The notes beneath the pieces were generated by a model. It was not told where the DNA came from. It did no database searches and worked only from the letters and a program-made list of their open reading frames with translations. Source: Nitrincola sp048264025 (lineage in GTDB: Bacteria > Pseudomonadota > Gammaproteobacteria > Pseudomonadales > Balneatricaceae). From it: a stretch of 64,000 bases of DNA. The position numbers and the translations under genes are program-made. The DNA lies in the NCBI RefSeq assembly GCF_048264025.1, contig NZ_JBLXDN010000007.1, positions 62,001-126,000 on the forward strand, in the 5' to 3' direction. Below, one piece after another: positions 26,128 to 34,992 of the stretch (within the stretch, counting starts at the first letter, position 1; each line of letters begins with the position of its first letter).

Positions 26128-28995
26128 TCAGGCCGCTTTCTCGATACGGCATACAGTACACTTGGTTTCCTGCATCAAGGTCACCGGATCATAGCCGTAG
26201 GTGGTCACTGTATTGACAGCCTCACCCAGTACGTAGGGATCACTGCCTTCCGGATACCGGCCACGCAGGTCTTCACCCTGGAACTCACCACCGAAGTGGA
26301 ACGGCATAAAGGCAACATTACGGTCAACACGGTTAGTTACCAATGCTTTGACACGCACCTTGCCACCCTCTGGTCCATAAACCCAAACGGTATCACCATC
26401 AGCGATTCGCAGGGTGTTAGCGTTGAACGGATTGATCTCGACAAACATATCCTGCTGCAACTCGGCCAACCAGGGGTTGGAACGGGTTTCATCACCACCG
26501 CCTTCATACTCAACCAGACGACCCGAGGTCAGAATGATCGGGAACTCAGCCGAGGTGTCGCGATCCTGAATGGATTTATACAGCGTTGGCAAGCGGAACA
26601 GGTCATCAAAATCATCCCAGGTTGGGTATTTATCAACCAGGTCACGACGGGTCGTATAGAGTGGCTCACGGTGCTTGGGAATAGCATCCGGGAAGGTCCA
26701 TACTACGGTACGGGCCTTACCGTTACCAAAGGGGGCACAACCATGCTGAATAGCAACGCGCTGGATACCACCCGACAAGTCAGTCTTCCAGTTTTTACCT
26801 TCAGCTTCGGCCTGCTCTTCAGCAGTAAGATCACCCCACCAGCCCAGTTGCTTGAGCATATCAGCGGTAAACTCCGGATGACCATCACCGATTTCATTGC
26901 CAACAGGTGCGGAGCCTTCAGCCAACAGTGTTTCGCCATTACGCTCGACCCCAAAGTTAGCCCGGAAGCCCAGTCCACCGTCTTTGACCGGCAAACTGGT
27001 GTTATACAGAATATGCGTGCCAGGGTGCTTCATTTCAGGTGTGCCCCAGCAAGGCCATGGCAATCCATAGAAGTCATTGTGTGCATCCGTTCCCACCGCA
27101 CGCAGGCTGGTGAAATCAAACGCATGCCAGTTTTGCTGATGGTATTTCAGTCGCTCAGGACTTTGCCCTGTGTAACCGATGGTCCACATACCGCGGTTGT
27201 ATTCACGCACGATATCTTCAATCAACGGCTCATCACCGTTAACCTGAATATTCTTAACCAACTCGTCAGCCAGGCCCAGTTTTTTCGCCAGCAGGTAGAT
27301 AATTTCATGGTCTGACTTGGACTCGAAATGTGGCTCGATGACCTTATCACGCCACTGAATCGAACGGTTTGAAGCGGTAACTGAACCGTAGGTTTCGAAC
27401 TGGGTACAGGCCGGCAGCAAATAGACACCATCGGTGCGATCGTTCATGACCGCGGCAACAGTTGGATAAGGGTCAACAATGACCATCATATCCAGTTGCT
27501 TCATGGCTTCGCGCATTTCCGGCCCACGGGTCTGGGAGTTAACCGCGTGGCCCCAGTAGAACATCGCACGAATGCGGTCTTTCTGCGACATGTTATCCGG
27601 ATCTTCCAACACCCCATCCACCCAGCGGGAAACCGGGATACCGGTAGCATTCATCGGTACACTACCGCGGTGTTCATCCTGGTCAAAGCGTGCTTTCAAC
27701 CAGTCAAAATCCACGTCCCATACACGCGCCCAGTGCTTCCACGAACCCTCGGCCAGTCCATAGTAGCCTGGCAAGGAATTGGATAGCACACCAAAGTCGG
27801 TCGCACCCTGCACGTTATCATGGCCACGGTAGATATTGGCACCGCCACCTTCTTTACCCACATTACCCAGCGCCAGCTCCAAAATGCAGTAAGCACGGGT
27901 GTTGTTGTTACCGGTGGTATGCTGCGTTCCGCCCATACACCAGACCACACAACCTGGACGATGGTCAGACAATAGCTTAGCGGTATCGTACATGGTTTGT
28001 TCGTCAACGCCGGTGATATCCTGCACCACTTCCGGCGGGAACTGCTTCACCTCTTCACGAATTTCATCCATGCCATAGACACGTTGTGCCAGATACTCGG
28101 TATCTTCCCAGCTATTGGCAAAGATATGCCACAACAATCCCCAGACATAGGCCACATCGGAGCCAGGACGAATACGGACATACTGGTGTGCGTGTGCAGC
28201 GGTGCGGGTAAAGCGGGGATCAGCCACCACGATCTTACAGTTGTTACGCTCTTTGGCGATCAACGTATGCTGCATGGATACCGGGTGCGCTTCAGCGGCG
28301 TTGGAACCGATAAACAGAATCGATTTACTGTTCTGCATATCGTTGTAGCTGTTGGTCATCGCACCATAGCCCCAGGTATTGGCTACGCCAGCTACCGTGG
28401 TGGAGTGACAGATACGCGCCTGGTGATCGACGTTATTAGTGCCCCAGAGGGATGCGAATTTACGGAACAGATAGGCCTGTTCATTATTAAACTTGGCAGA
28501 ACCCAACCAGTAAACAGAGTCAGGACCGGATTCGGCACGAATAGACTCAACCTTGTCACCGATTTCATTGATGGCCTGTTCCCAGCTGAGGCGTTTCCAC
28601 TGCCCGCCTTCAAGCTTCATCGGGTATTTTACCCGACGGCTGCTATGACCATGGTGCCGCAACGCCGCCCCTTTAGCACAGTGAGAACCCTTATTGATCG
28701 GATGATCAAACGCCGCTTCCTGGTAGGTCCAGACGCCGTTCTGGACATGCGCATACACACCGCAACCCACTGAACAGTGAGAACAGATGGTACGCTTGAT
28801 CTCAACGGGTGCTGATGACCTGGGCGTTGCCGCTTCAGCCGGGCGAATCATACCCTTACCCAGCAGTCCGCTGGCAGCAATACCACCCGCGGCCAGCGTT
28901 GTTCCTTTCAGGAAACCACGACGACTGACACCTAAGCGATTATGTGGATTATCCAGTGACTGATCACTGATTTTTTTATTCAGACGCATCTTCAT
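26128..28995 (-). CDS. fdhA: Formate dehydrogenase catalytic subunit (alpha), Cys-type
   Basis: A 955-residue molybdopterin oxidoreductase. A twin-arginine signal (SRRGFLKGTTLAAGG) is followed by the [4Fe-4S] motif C71-X2-C74-X3-C78-X27-C106, and the metal-ligand loop HQARICHSTTVAG with C196 in place of selenocysteine. The catalytic His follows in ARICH. The C-terminal dinucleotide-binding domain contains LTSGRLVEYEGGGDETRSNPWLAE. It oxidises formate to CO2 in the periplasm. ATG at 28995 or at 28989 (better spaced from GAGGGG). Nearby tupABC suggests tungsten could be the metal. Confidence 0.92.
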   Translation of the reverse strand: MKMRLNKKISDQSLDNPHNRLGVSRRGFLKGTTLAAGGIAASGLLGKGMIRPAEAATPRSSAPVEIKRTICSHCSVGCGVYAHVQNGVWTYQEAAFDHPINKGSHCAKGAALRHHGHSSRRVKYPMKLEGGQWKRLSWEQAINEIGDKVESIRAESGPDSVYWLGSAKFNNEQAYLFRKFASLWGTNNVDHQARICHSTTVAGVANTWGYGAMTNSYNDMQNSKSILFIGSNAAEAHPVSMQHTLIAKERNNCKIVVADPRFTRTAAHAHQYVRIRPGSDVAYVWGLLWHIFANSWEDTEYLAQRVYGMDEIREEVKQFPPEVVQDITGVDEQTMYDTAKLLSDHRPGCVVWCMGGTQHTTGNNNTRAYCILELALGNVGKEGGGANIYRGHDNVQGATDFGVLSNSLPGYYGLAEGSWKHWARVWDVDFDWLKARFDQDEHRGSVPMNATGIPVSRWVDGVLEDPDNMSQKDRIRAMFYWGHAVNSQTRGPEMREAMKQLDMMVIVDPYPTVAAVMNDRTDGVYLLPACTQFETYGSVTASNRSIQWRDKVIEPHFESKSDHEIIYLLAKKLGLADELVKNIQVNGDEPLIEDIVREYNRGMWTIGYTGQSPERLKYHQQNWHAFDFTSLRAVGTDAHNDFYGLPWPCWGTPEMKHPGTHILYNTSLPVKDGGLGFRANFGVERNGETLLAEGSAPVGNEIGDGHPEFTADMLKQLGWWGDLTAEEQAEAEGKNWKTDLSGGIQRVAIQHGCAPFGNGKARTVVWTFPDAIPKHREPLYTTRRDLVDKYPTWDDFDDLFRLPTLYKSIQDRDTSAEFPIILTSGRLVEYEGGGDETRSNPWLAELQQDMFVEINPFNANTLRIADGDTVWVYGPEGGKVRVKALVTNRVDRNVAFMPFHFGGEFQGEDLRGRYPEGSDPYVLGEAVNTVTTYGYDPVTLMQETKCTVCRIEKAA

Positions 28996-29028
28996 CCCCT
29001 CAATTATTCGAGTGTGTGACAGTCCGCA

Positions 29029-29241
29029 TCAGCGACAACTGGCGTAATAAGAACGGATGTGATCCGTTTCATGGTAACCCTGCTGATTCGCATCAGACGT
29101 CTGAATCTCAGGGGCCTCGGTGTCTGCTATAGCACTGCCTGCTGAGGCGGCTATACCCGCCGCTGATGCAACAGCCACACCACGCAGAAACTGTCGGCGT
29201 CCATTACTGACAGGTTGATTAACAGGTTTATTGTTATGCAT
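29029..29241 (-). CDS. Small twin-arginine protein of the fdh cluster (FdhX-like)
   Basis: A 70-residue protein: a twin-arginine signal (NGRRQFLRGVAVASAAGIAASAG) and a tail QGYHETDHIRSYYASCR with an end Cys. Such small Tat-type proteins lie directly upstream of fdhA in Shewanella-type clusters and are thought to assist maturation or export. Start chosen at MHNNKP because GAGGAGA lies 6 bases upstream. Confidence 0.82.
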   Translation of the reverse strand: MHNNKPVNQPVSNGRRQFLRGVAVASAAGIAASAGSAIADTEAPEIQTSDANQQGYHETDHIRSYYASCR

Positions 29242-29252
29242 GTTTGCTCTCC

Positions 29253-29900
29253 TCATCCTCGCAGATGCACACTTTGAACGGCATCCGGAATTTTTTGTAA
29301 ATGCACGCTTTCTGTTTTTATAAAGGCTTGCCCCAGCATCGCTACGGCATGATAAAACACGGCACTGGGTGCCTCGGCCATATCAGCAAACAGCTGACCT
29401 GCCCAGGCATTCAAGTGACGTTGAAAAAACACCGCCTGGCGCTCGCGGCTATCACCCTGTTGAATCAACAGGCTCATCATCTCCAGCTGTACAGAAATAT
29501 GGTCTTCTGGTTCTTTTACGCCCTCATCACGTTCATAACCCAGCAGTTGCAGGTCATTGCGCAATTCAATCAAGGGCGCCTCCATCAAGGATCCGGTCAG
29601 ATACCAGGATGCAAACGGGGTTAATTCGCCCTGAGAGATACCAATGAACAGGTTCAGGTATTCATCTTCCAGAGATTGATGCTTTGTGCGAGCGGCGGCC
29701 ATACGCAGCAACTCCCATGCCTGAGACATGGAGTTGGCTGCGCTGCGATCCAGTTCCAGTGATGCCAGAAACTCCAACAGCGCTTCAGAAGGATGACTGC
29801 GGCACAAGGAAGCCAACAGGGCATAAATATCTGCACGCAACGCATCTTCTTCACTTAACGATGTTTGCAACTGTGCATCCTGGGGATTGAACGTCTCCAT
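29253..29900 (-). CDS. TorD-family molybdoenzyme chaperone
   Basis: An all-helical protein of about 215 residues: LRADIYALLASLCRSHPSEALLEFL, LEDEYLNLFIGISQGELTPFASWYLTGSLMEAPLIELRNDLQLLG, and EPEDHISVQLEMM, the EPxDH motif of TorD/DmsD chaperones. It should bind the FdhA Tat signal and hold the apoenzyme for cofactor insertion. AAGGAG sits 6 bases before the ATG at 29900. The stop lies 11 bases before the FdhX start. Confidence 0.88.
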   Translation of the reverse strand: METFNPQDAQLQTSLSEEDALRADIYALLASLCRSHPSEALLEFLASLELDRSAANSMSQAWELLRMAAARTKHQSLEDEYLNLFIGISQGELTPFASWYLTGSLMEAPLIELRNDLQLLGYERDEGVKEPEDHISVQLEMMSLLIQQGDSRERQAVFFQRHLNAWAGQLFADMAEAPSAVFYHAVAMLGQAFIKTESVHLQKIPDAVQSVHLRG

Positions 29901-29909
29901 CCTCACTCC

Positions 29910-31637
29910 TTAAAGTCTCAGTTGTGCTGTAGGATCGGCGGCCAATTCGCGGTAGCTGTCTCTGACACGACAGTCATCGCACATCTGCAGACGCTTGGCG
30001 GCCTCACCTTGAAAATAGGGATGCGCTTCAAGTTTCTGACTAATTTTTTCGATGGTACTTTTAGTCGCGAACGGCTTGGAACAGCGGATACAGTGAAAAG
30101 GCTCTTCCTCTTTTAGCGTACGTACTTCACCGCGAGTACCCGCCGCCGGTGCAAAGCGAGCTTCAAGACTAATTGCACGTTCAGGGCAGCTAGCCTCACA
30201 CAAACCACACTGCACACAATCGCCTTCCAGAAACGCCAGCACTGGAGCTACGTCACTGGCACTCTTGAGCGCGGAAGTCGGGCATACCGACACACAACTC
30301 ATACACAGGGTACAGGCTGATTCGTCAACGAGTACTTGGCCATACGGGCTACCCTTAGGTAAAGAGACAGGGGTTTCATTTGCCTCGCCCTGCTCTATCA
30401 AACGGTCTAGCGCAACATTGATAGTCTGACGTTTGCCCTCATAGGGAAATATCATCCCCTTGGGCAAACCTTCCCAGGATTCCAGGCTTGCATTCAGTGC
30501 ACTGAGTGCATCCGGCATAGCATCGGCAGTAACCACGGAAATGCGTGCATGTGGATGACCGATGGCCTGTAACAAGTGTCCGGTTAAGCTGACTTCGTCT
30601 TGCAACTGTTGTTTAAGCGTTGCGGGGGTTTCCTCATCAATCAGGATAGCGATATAGGTCACACCATAGGCCAGTAAGGATAGCCAGGTGTCGGCTCCCA
30701 GTGCGCCCACCTCTTCCAGTGCCACAGGAATTACATGCGCAGGTAGTTGATCCATTTCAGGGCTGTAGTGCTCAGCATGAATCATCAAGGCCGGTCTTTC
30801 GCCACCGGCTTGAAAATAGCTGTCCAGACAGTTACGTAAACGATCCAGTTGAGTAGCGGGCTTAGGTGCAGCAAAGCTCAGGGCACCGGTAGGACACACG
30901 GTGGTACAGCTGCCAGCACCATGACACAAATGGGTATCAACACTGATTTGAAAGTCATGACTGAGGGTGTTGTTATGGCTGCTGATCGCGTCGGCCGGAC
31001 AGACATCCAGACAACGGGTGCAGCCCATATTGCCACGGTCAGCATGCGCACAGATATCATGGTTAACCTGCACGTACTGCGGCTTTTCAAACTCACCGAC
31101 CATGCTGGCAATCTCTTCCAGCGCATCGGCAAGACGATTCGCGTCCGCTCCGATAGCAAAGTAGCCGGGAGGAGATAATTCGGATGCAATCACCGGGTCA
31201 GTATTAAGGTCCAATACCAGATCATAATGGGGTTGTCCGGCGGTGGCTTCTGCCGGGTTGATCTGTTGTCCATCCGGTGCGCTAAGGCGCAGTTGAAATG
31301 CTCCCAGCCAGCCGCTCAGTGATACGAAAGGCAAATACAAGGGAGTCAACTCAGGAGCTGCCTGCATGGCACGCTCCAGGTGCTCATCATCCTGGTTTGA
31401 CACCTGCCCCATCGCCAGCAGGGTTTTGCTGCTGGCGCCTACAACCTGCGCAGCCACAAGACGAATCAGATCCTCAGGGCCGATGATTAGCAAATGCCCA
31501 CGACTGGTATAGCTGATCACGCCATCCTGCATCGCCATCAACGGCGGCAGGGCATTGAGTGCCTGCTGTCGGGCACGCGCATTTAACTCAGGTGTGGCCG
31601 TAAAGGCCTGATGCATAATTAAACTATTGGGTTTCAT
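29910..31637 (-). CDS. 4Fe-4S polyferredoxin of the formate dehydrogenase cluster
   Basis: A 575-residue soluble protein with several ferredoxin motifs: CTRCLDVCPADAI, CHGAGSCTTVCPTGAL, CTLCMSCVSVCPTSAL, CVQCGLCEASCPERAI, and a C-terminal zinc-ribbon-like CXXC pair (HCIRCSKPF and MCDDCRVRDSY). This protein type occurs in Shewanella-type fdh clusters upstream of the chaperone; its exact role in electron transfer or maturation is not established. It is the first gene after a strong sigma-54 promoter and probably heads the operon through fdhC. Confidence 0.87.
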   Translation of the reverse strand: MKPNSLIMHQAFTATPELNARARQQALNALPPLMAMQDGVISYTSRGHLLIIGPEDLIRLVAAQVVGASSKTLLAMGQVSNQDDEHLERAMQAAPELTPLYLPFVSLSGWLGAFQLRLSAPDGQQINPAEATAGQPHYDLVLDLNTDPVIASELSPPGYFAIGADANRLADALEEIASMVGEFEKPQYVQVNHDICAHADRGNMGCTRCLDVCPADAISSHNNTLSHDFQISVDTHLCHGAGSCTTVCPTGALSFAAPKPATQLDRLRNCLDSYFQAGGERPALMIHAEHYSPEMDQLPAHVIPVALEEVGALGADTWLSLLAYGVTYIAILIDEETPATLKQQLQDEVSLTGHLLQAIGHPHARISVVTADAMPDALSALNASLESWEGLPKGMIFPYEGKRQTINVALDRLIEQGEANETPVSLPKGSPYGQVLVDESACTLCMSCVSVCPTSALKSASDVAPVLAFLEGDCVQCGLCEASCPERAISLEARFAPAAGTRGEVRTLKEEEPFHCIRCSKPFATKSTIEKISQKLEAHPYFQGEAAKRLQMCDDCRVRDSYRELAADPTAQLRL

Positions 31638-31709
31638 TGACTCTCTCTCAGGCTCACCTGCACGCTTGTTATGATTCAGGTGGTCGAGTTGTAGTTATTT
31701 ATAGGTTAT

Positions 31710-31725
31710 TGCAATTTAGAAGCCA
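31710..31725 (-). promoter_or_regulatory. Sigma-54 promoter of the fdh structural operon
   Basis: Minus-strand TGGCTTCTAAATTGCA: TGGC and TTGCA with exact -24/-12 spacing. Predicted start near 31698, about 60 bases before the polyferredoxin ATG. Confidence 0.75.
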
Positions 31726-31798
31726 GTTTTATCAACCTGAATTACACAACTGAATCACCTATACACCGACAAAAAAGCATGCTTAATAAAAAAGCGGG

Positions 31799-32353
31799 TC
31801 ATTTTGTCTCCTCCTGGGTAGTTTTTTCGGGGCGATCTGGACCAACAGTCTCCGCCGACTCATCAACAGCTATTTTTTGTCTATCCGCCTCTACACCCGC
31901 CAGGCTATCACGCGCCTGCTGCATTGCATCTTCCAGTTGCTGCTCTGCCCAGCCGCGTACTTTTTCACCGACGACAGCAACCAGTTTCTTCGGTTGCGAA
32001 TAATCCAGATTGTATTCATCCAGTGGATCACGGAAGTTAAATTCAGGCTGATGAAAGTATTTACGCAACGCCTGACGCTTCAACTCAGACGAAACACCCG
32101 TCGAAAAGAAAGCCGACATATCACTGCGGGAATCAATTGTGTCGATATCCGGCATATCCTCATCTGTGAGAGGCTCGACTTCAGTCGCCGCTTGATCAGT
32201 AACGTCCTCCTGCTCCGCAAGCTCAGCATTCTGAACAAGCCTGACGTCTGAATCAGCGCGGTTCGCTTCGCTATCATGCGGGTCAACATCAGGCAAAGCC
32301 TCTTCACCAGTCTGCTTGATACGCGACCAGCGATTCAGAAACCCTTCACTCAT
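31799..32353 (-). CDS. DUF3306 family protein of the fdh cluster
   Basis: A 184-residue acidic, mostly disordered protein with the DUF3306 start MSEGFLNRWSRIKQ and the core FFSTGVSSELKRQALRKYFHQPEFNFRDPLDEYNLDYSQPKK. The family is found almost only beside formate dehydrogenase and FdhD genes; the function is unknown. GGAGG precedes the ATG; it overlaps DUF3305 by 4 bases. Confidence 0.85.
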   Translation of the reverse strand: MSEGFLNRWSRIKQTGEEALPDVDPHDSEANRADSDVRLVQNAELAEQEDVTDQAATEVEPLTDEDMPDIDTIDSRSDMSAFFSTGVSSELKRQALRKYFHQPEFNFRDPLDEYNLDYSQPKKLVAVVGEKVRGWAEQQLEDAMQQARDSLAGVEADRQKIAVDESAETVGPDRPEKTTQEETK

Positions 32354-32817
32354 GCCGCACCTCCACTTGCTTCACCCGCTGCCTGGGCCCGTAAACGGCG
32401 CTTACCCGCCTTAGGATCCTCTAACTCACCATGCTTCGCCATAAACTGCTCCAGCCATACATAGATAGCCTGAGGCATGGGAATACTCAGCACTGGCTGC
32501 CCGGCATCCAGGTGGTCAGCCGCAAGATCCTGCGCCACCGATAATTTTCGCGGCTCCAGCTTGCCGGCTTCCACCTCTTCGCAGATCACAAACAGAGTAG
32601 GCGCCTGAGCACTCAGATTAAAACGATAGGCCATACGCTCATCGCGATGAAGTTGTAAACACAACTGAAACGCCTCAGGTTCTTCAGGCTTAACGGCGCT
32701 GATCTGCGAAATTTTCCAGGATACCGATGGCCAACCGCGTGACTGAGTTTCCTGTCGATCCAGCACTACCCACAAGGGCCATTTATCCGATGTCGGACCA
32801 TGATCTGACTGTGCCAT
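32350..32817 (-). CDS. DUF3305 family protein of the fdh cluster
   Basis: A 155-residue cytoplasmic protein with WPLWVVLDRQETQSRGWPSVSWKISQI and the AYRFNLSAQAPTLFVICEE segment of DUF3305, ending in a basic tail. It pairs with DUF3306 in formate dehydrogenase loci. The start at 32817 has AGGAG 7 bases upstream (the frame extends two codons further to a TTG). It is preceded by a sigma-54 element at 32865-32880. Confidence 0.85.
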   Translation of the reverse strand: MAQSDHGPTSDKWPLWVVLDRQETQSRGWPSVSWKISQISAVKPEEPEAFQLCLQLHRDERMAYRFNLSAQAPTLFVICEEVEAGKLEPRKLSVAQDLAADHLDAGQPVLSIPMPQAIYVWLEQFMAKHGELEDPKAGKRRLRAQAAGEASGGAA

Positions 32818-32864
32818 ACCCAACTCCTGTTATTAGTTTTCGTTAACTATCAGTGTAGGTCAGA

Positions 32865-32880
32865 GGCAAGTAATGTGCCG
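32865..32880 (-). promoter_or_regulatory. Putative sigma-54 promoter of the DUF3305-DUF3306 operon
   Basis: Minus-strand CGGCACATTACTTGCC: GGCAC-N5-TTGC matches the consensus core exactly. About 48 bases before the DUF3305 start. Confidence 0.7.
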
Positions 32881-33047
32881 CATTACCCAAGCGCCTGAGT
32901 CGCCAGCCCTGCTATACTCATCACCGACATAGAAAAGGGTCAAATAATCACACACCCAGACCCGTTCGGGACAAAATGACCCATCTCATCACTCTGGAAC
33001 TTTGCCAGCATCGCCCTTAAACCGTCTATCTGGCATGCTCGGCAGAC

Positions 33048-33063
33048 TGGTACAAATGTTGCT
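33048..33063 (+). promoter_or_regulatory. Putative sigma-54 promoter of fdhD
   Basis: TGGTACAAATGTTGCT matches TGGCAC-N5-TTGCW with one mismatch. Predicted start about 24 bases before the fdhD ATG. Confidence 0.7.
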
Positions 33064-33098
33064 GATTAAACCAGTGAACAACAGGCTAAGGATCGACT

Positions 33099-33965
33099 AT
33101 GACTGATAACCCCGGTTTAGTAATGACACAGGCACGTGCCTCGTTGACACGTATTGCACAGGTCATGGATGAGCAGGGTGACTGGCGGGAACAAGCACTG
33201 GCCTGCGAAAGACCTCTCACGCTTTATCTGAATAAACGCGAGATAGTCACCCTGATGACGCTGGGCGAAGATCCTGAGGCACTGGTGCTCGGCTATTTAC
33301 GCAATCAGGGGTTAGTAAATCGACTTGAAGATGTGCTGGCTGTTCAAGTCGACTGGGAGGTAGAAGCCGCTGCTGTCGTCACCTCGCATACGCCGGATGA
33401 TATAGAAGCCACACTGGCCAAACGAACTGTAACTACTGGCTGTGGACAGGGTACGGTTTTCGGCAACCAGATGGAGCGCTTAAAAGGCTTACAGCTGAGC
33501 CAGTGGACGCTGAAGCAATCGCAGATTTACCACTTGCTCGACAGCCTGAATCAACACAACGACACCTACAAAAATGCCGGTGCGGTGCATGGCTGTGCTA
33601 TCTGCTCAGCCGAAGGTGAGGTGCTGAGCTTCTGTGAGGACATAGGTCGGCACAATGCGGTGGATACCCTGGCCGGTCGGCTGTGGCTGGAAGGCATTAA
33701 CAGTGACGATAAAATTTTCTATACCACTGGTCGCCTGACCTCTGAGATGGTAATGAAAACCGCACAAATGGGGATCAGCGCACTCTTATCCCGCTCGGGT
33801 GCCACCGAAATGGGACTGCAGATCGCCAATGAACTGGGCATTCTTATGCTCGCTCGCGCTAAAGGGCGACACTTTCTGGTATTCAGCGGCCAAACACGCC
33901 TGGAGCTGGATGCCAAGCCCACGCCATTAGCACGATCAAATAAACGGAGGTCTCAGGATGAGTGA
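33099..33965 (+). CDS. fdhD: Formate dehydrogenase accessory sulfurtransferase FdhD
   Basis: A 288-residue FdhD. Conserved parts are PLTLYLNKREIVTLMTLGEDPEALVLGYLRNQGLV, FCEDIGRHNAVDTLAGRLW and YTTGRLTSEMVMKTAQMGISALLSRSGAT. FdhD moves sulfur from IscS to the cofactor of formate dehydrogenase. The usual CxxC loop reads TTGCGQGTVFG here, with only the first Cys; a separate pair CAIC lies in VHGCAICSAEGEV. AAGGA precedes the ATG. It overlaps the next gene by 8 bases. Confidence 0.9.
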   Translation: MTDNPGLVMTQARASLTRIAQVMDEQGDWREQALACERPLTLYLNKREIVTLMTLGEDPEALVLGYLRNQGLVNRLEDVLAVQVDWEVEAAAVVTSHTPDDIEATLAKRTVTTGCGQGTVFGNQMERLKGLQLSQWTLKQSQIYHLLDSLNQHNDTYKNAGAVHGCAICSAEGEVLSFCEDIGRHNAVDTLAGRLWLEGINSDDKIFYTTGRLTSEMVMKTAQMGISALLSRSGATEMGLQIANELGILMLARAKGRHFLVFSGQTRLELDAKPTPLARSNKRRSQDE

Positions 33966-34872
33966 TCCAACCCCATCCCCTTATATGACTGTCAAAGATG
34001 CGGCGGCTTACTTGCATCTGAATGAAAAAAAGGTCTACCAACTTGCCAGTGATGGCCATCTGCCTGCCACCAAAGTAACCGGAAAATGGTTATTCCCCCG
34101 CAAACTCATTGACCAATGGCTGCTGGAATCCAGTCATCACGGCGTACTCAGTGACCGGCTGTTATTTGCTGGCAGTGATGATCCTTTACTAAAAGCGGCA
34201 CTGCTAAGAATTATGCAACAGCAGCAGTACCAGGCACTCTACAGTTATATGCCCACTGGCACCCAAGCGGGTTTATCATTACTGGCGCAGGGATTGATAG
34301 ATTGCTGTGCCGTACACTGGGGACGGGCCGAAGAAAGTCAATTACGCCACCCGGCACTGATTCGCCAGTATGCCGGTTCACGCCACTGGGTACTGGTACA
34401 TCTGTTCAAGCGCCGACAGGGTCTGATGCTGCGCAAAGATGACTCCGACACGCTACTCAGCGAACCCACAGCAATGTTACGCAAGCGCTGGGTGATACGC
34501 CAGGAAGGTGCTGGATCCCAGCGCTTTCTAAAAGACTGGCTGCATCAACAGAATCTGCCTTTTGACAAAATACACGCCAGCGTGCGAGCTCTCACCGAAA
34601 CCGAAGTCGCTTCTGCCATTGCCCGAAATCTGGCCGACATAGGTCCAGGCACTGAAGCCGCGGCCATCGAGTGCGGTCTGACCTTTGTCCCTGTGTATCA
34701 GGAAGCCTTTGAGCTGGTGATCCCCAGACAGGTATTTTTCAGGACGTTACTACAGCAATTATTTGACTGGCTACAGAGCCCTGAGGGCCGCCAAACCGCC
34801 ACCAAACTGGAGGGCTATGATCTAAGTCAATGTGGAAAACTTATTTGGAATGGTGAAGTCAAAGACTCGTAA
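33958..34872 (+). CDS. HTH regulator with periplasmic-binding-like domain
   Basis: A 304-residue protein. The N-terminus is an excisionase/MerR-like HTH (MTVKDAAAYLHLNEKKVYQLASDGHLPATKVTGKWLFPRKLIDQWL). The rest is a type 2 periplasmic-binding-like fold (FAGSDDPLLKAALL, GLIDCCAVHW, RWVIRQEGAGSQRFLKDWL, VASAIARNLADIGPGTEAAAI, FVPVYQEAFELVIPR) of the COG1910 kind. Such one-component proteins are proposed to sense molybdate, tungstate or cofactor-related ligands. Coupled to fdhD (overlap 8 bases). Binding specificity is inference. Confidence 0.8.
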   Translation: MSDPTPSPYMTVKDAAAYLHLNEKKVYQLASDGHLPATKVTGKWLFPRKLIDQWLLESSHHGVLSDRLLFAGSDDPLLKAALLRIMQQQQYQALYSYMPTGTQAGLSLLAQGLIDCCAVHWGRAEESQLRHPALIRQYAGSRHWVLVHLFKRRQGLMLRKDDSDTLLSEPTAMLRKRWVIRQEGAGSQRFLKDWLHQQNLPFDKIHASVRALTETEVASAIARNLADIGPGTEAAAIECGLTFVPVYQEAFELVIPRQVFFRTLLQQLFDWLQSPEGRQTATKLEGYDLSQCGKLIWNGEVKDS

Positions 34873-34878
34873 AAATAT

Positions 34879-34893
34879 TTGTGCAATGCACAA
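34879..34893. promoter_or_regulatory. Putative PhaR-type operator, copy 1
   Basis: TTGTGCAATGCACAA is a 15-base palindrome just upstream of the -35 box of the phasin promoter. A related element lies at 34938-34950. TGCA-rich palindromes are recognised by PHB regulators of the PhaR type; the assignment here rests on the phasin gene downstream. Confidence 0.55.
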
Positions 34894-34901
34894 AAAAATA
34901 C

Positions 34902-34929
34902 TTGACACAGGCTCTCATACCCCTATAAT
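34902..34929 (+). promoter_or_regulatory. Consensus sigma-70 promoter of the phasin gene
   Basis: TTGACA, a 16-base spacer and TATAAT, both hexamers perfect. Start expected near 34936, within the second operator. Confidence 0.85.
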
Positions 34930-34937
34930 CGGACGTA

Positions 34938-34950
34938 TTGTGCAGTGCAA
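34938..34950. promoter_or_regulatory. Putative PhaR-type operator, copy 2
   Basis: TTGTGCAGTGCAA, close in sequence to 34879-34893, overlaps the expected transcription start, so a bound repressor would block initiation. Confidence 0.5.
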
Positions 34951-34992
34951 CAAAAACACTGCATAGATCATTAAATATTAGGAGAGACTCTC

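Noticed and set aside
25987..27315. Long plus-strand open frame opposite fdhA
   Set aside because: It is antisense to the well-supported fdhA; its composition mirrors fdhA codons and it matches no family I know.
28400..28420. Selenocysteine at the FdhA active site
   Set aside because: The metal-ligand codon in RICHS is an ordinary Cys codon (TGC/TGT on the minus strand); no in-frame TGA interrupts the gene, so no SECIS element is needed.
27997..28773. 258-codon plus-strand frame opposite fdhA
   Set aside because: Shadow of the fdhA reading frame, no start signals and no recognisable domain.
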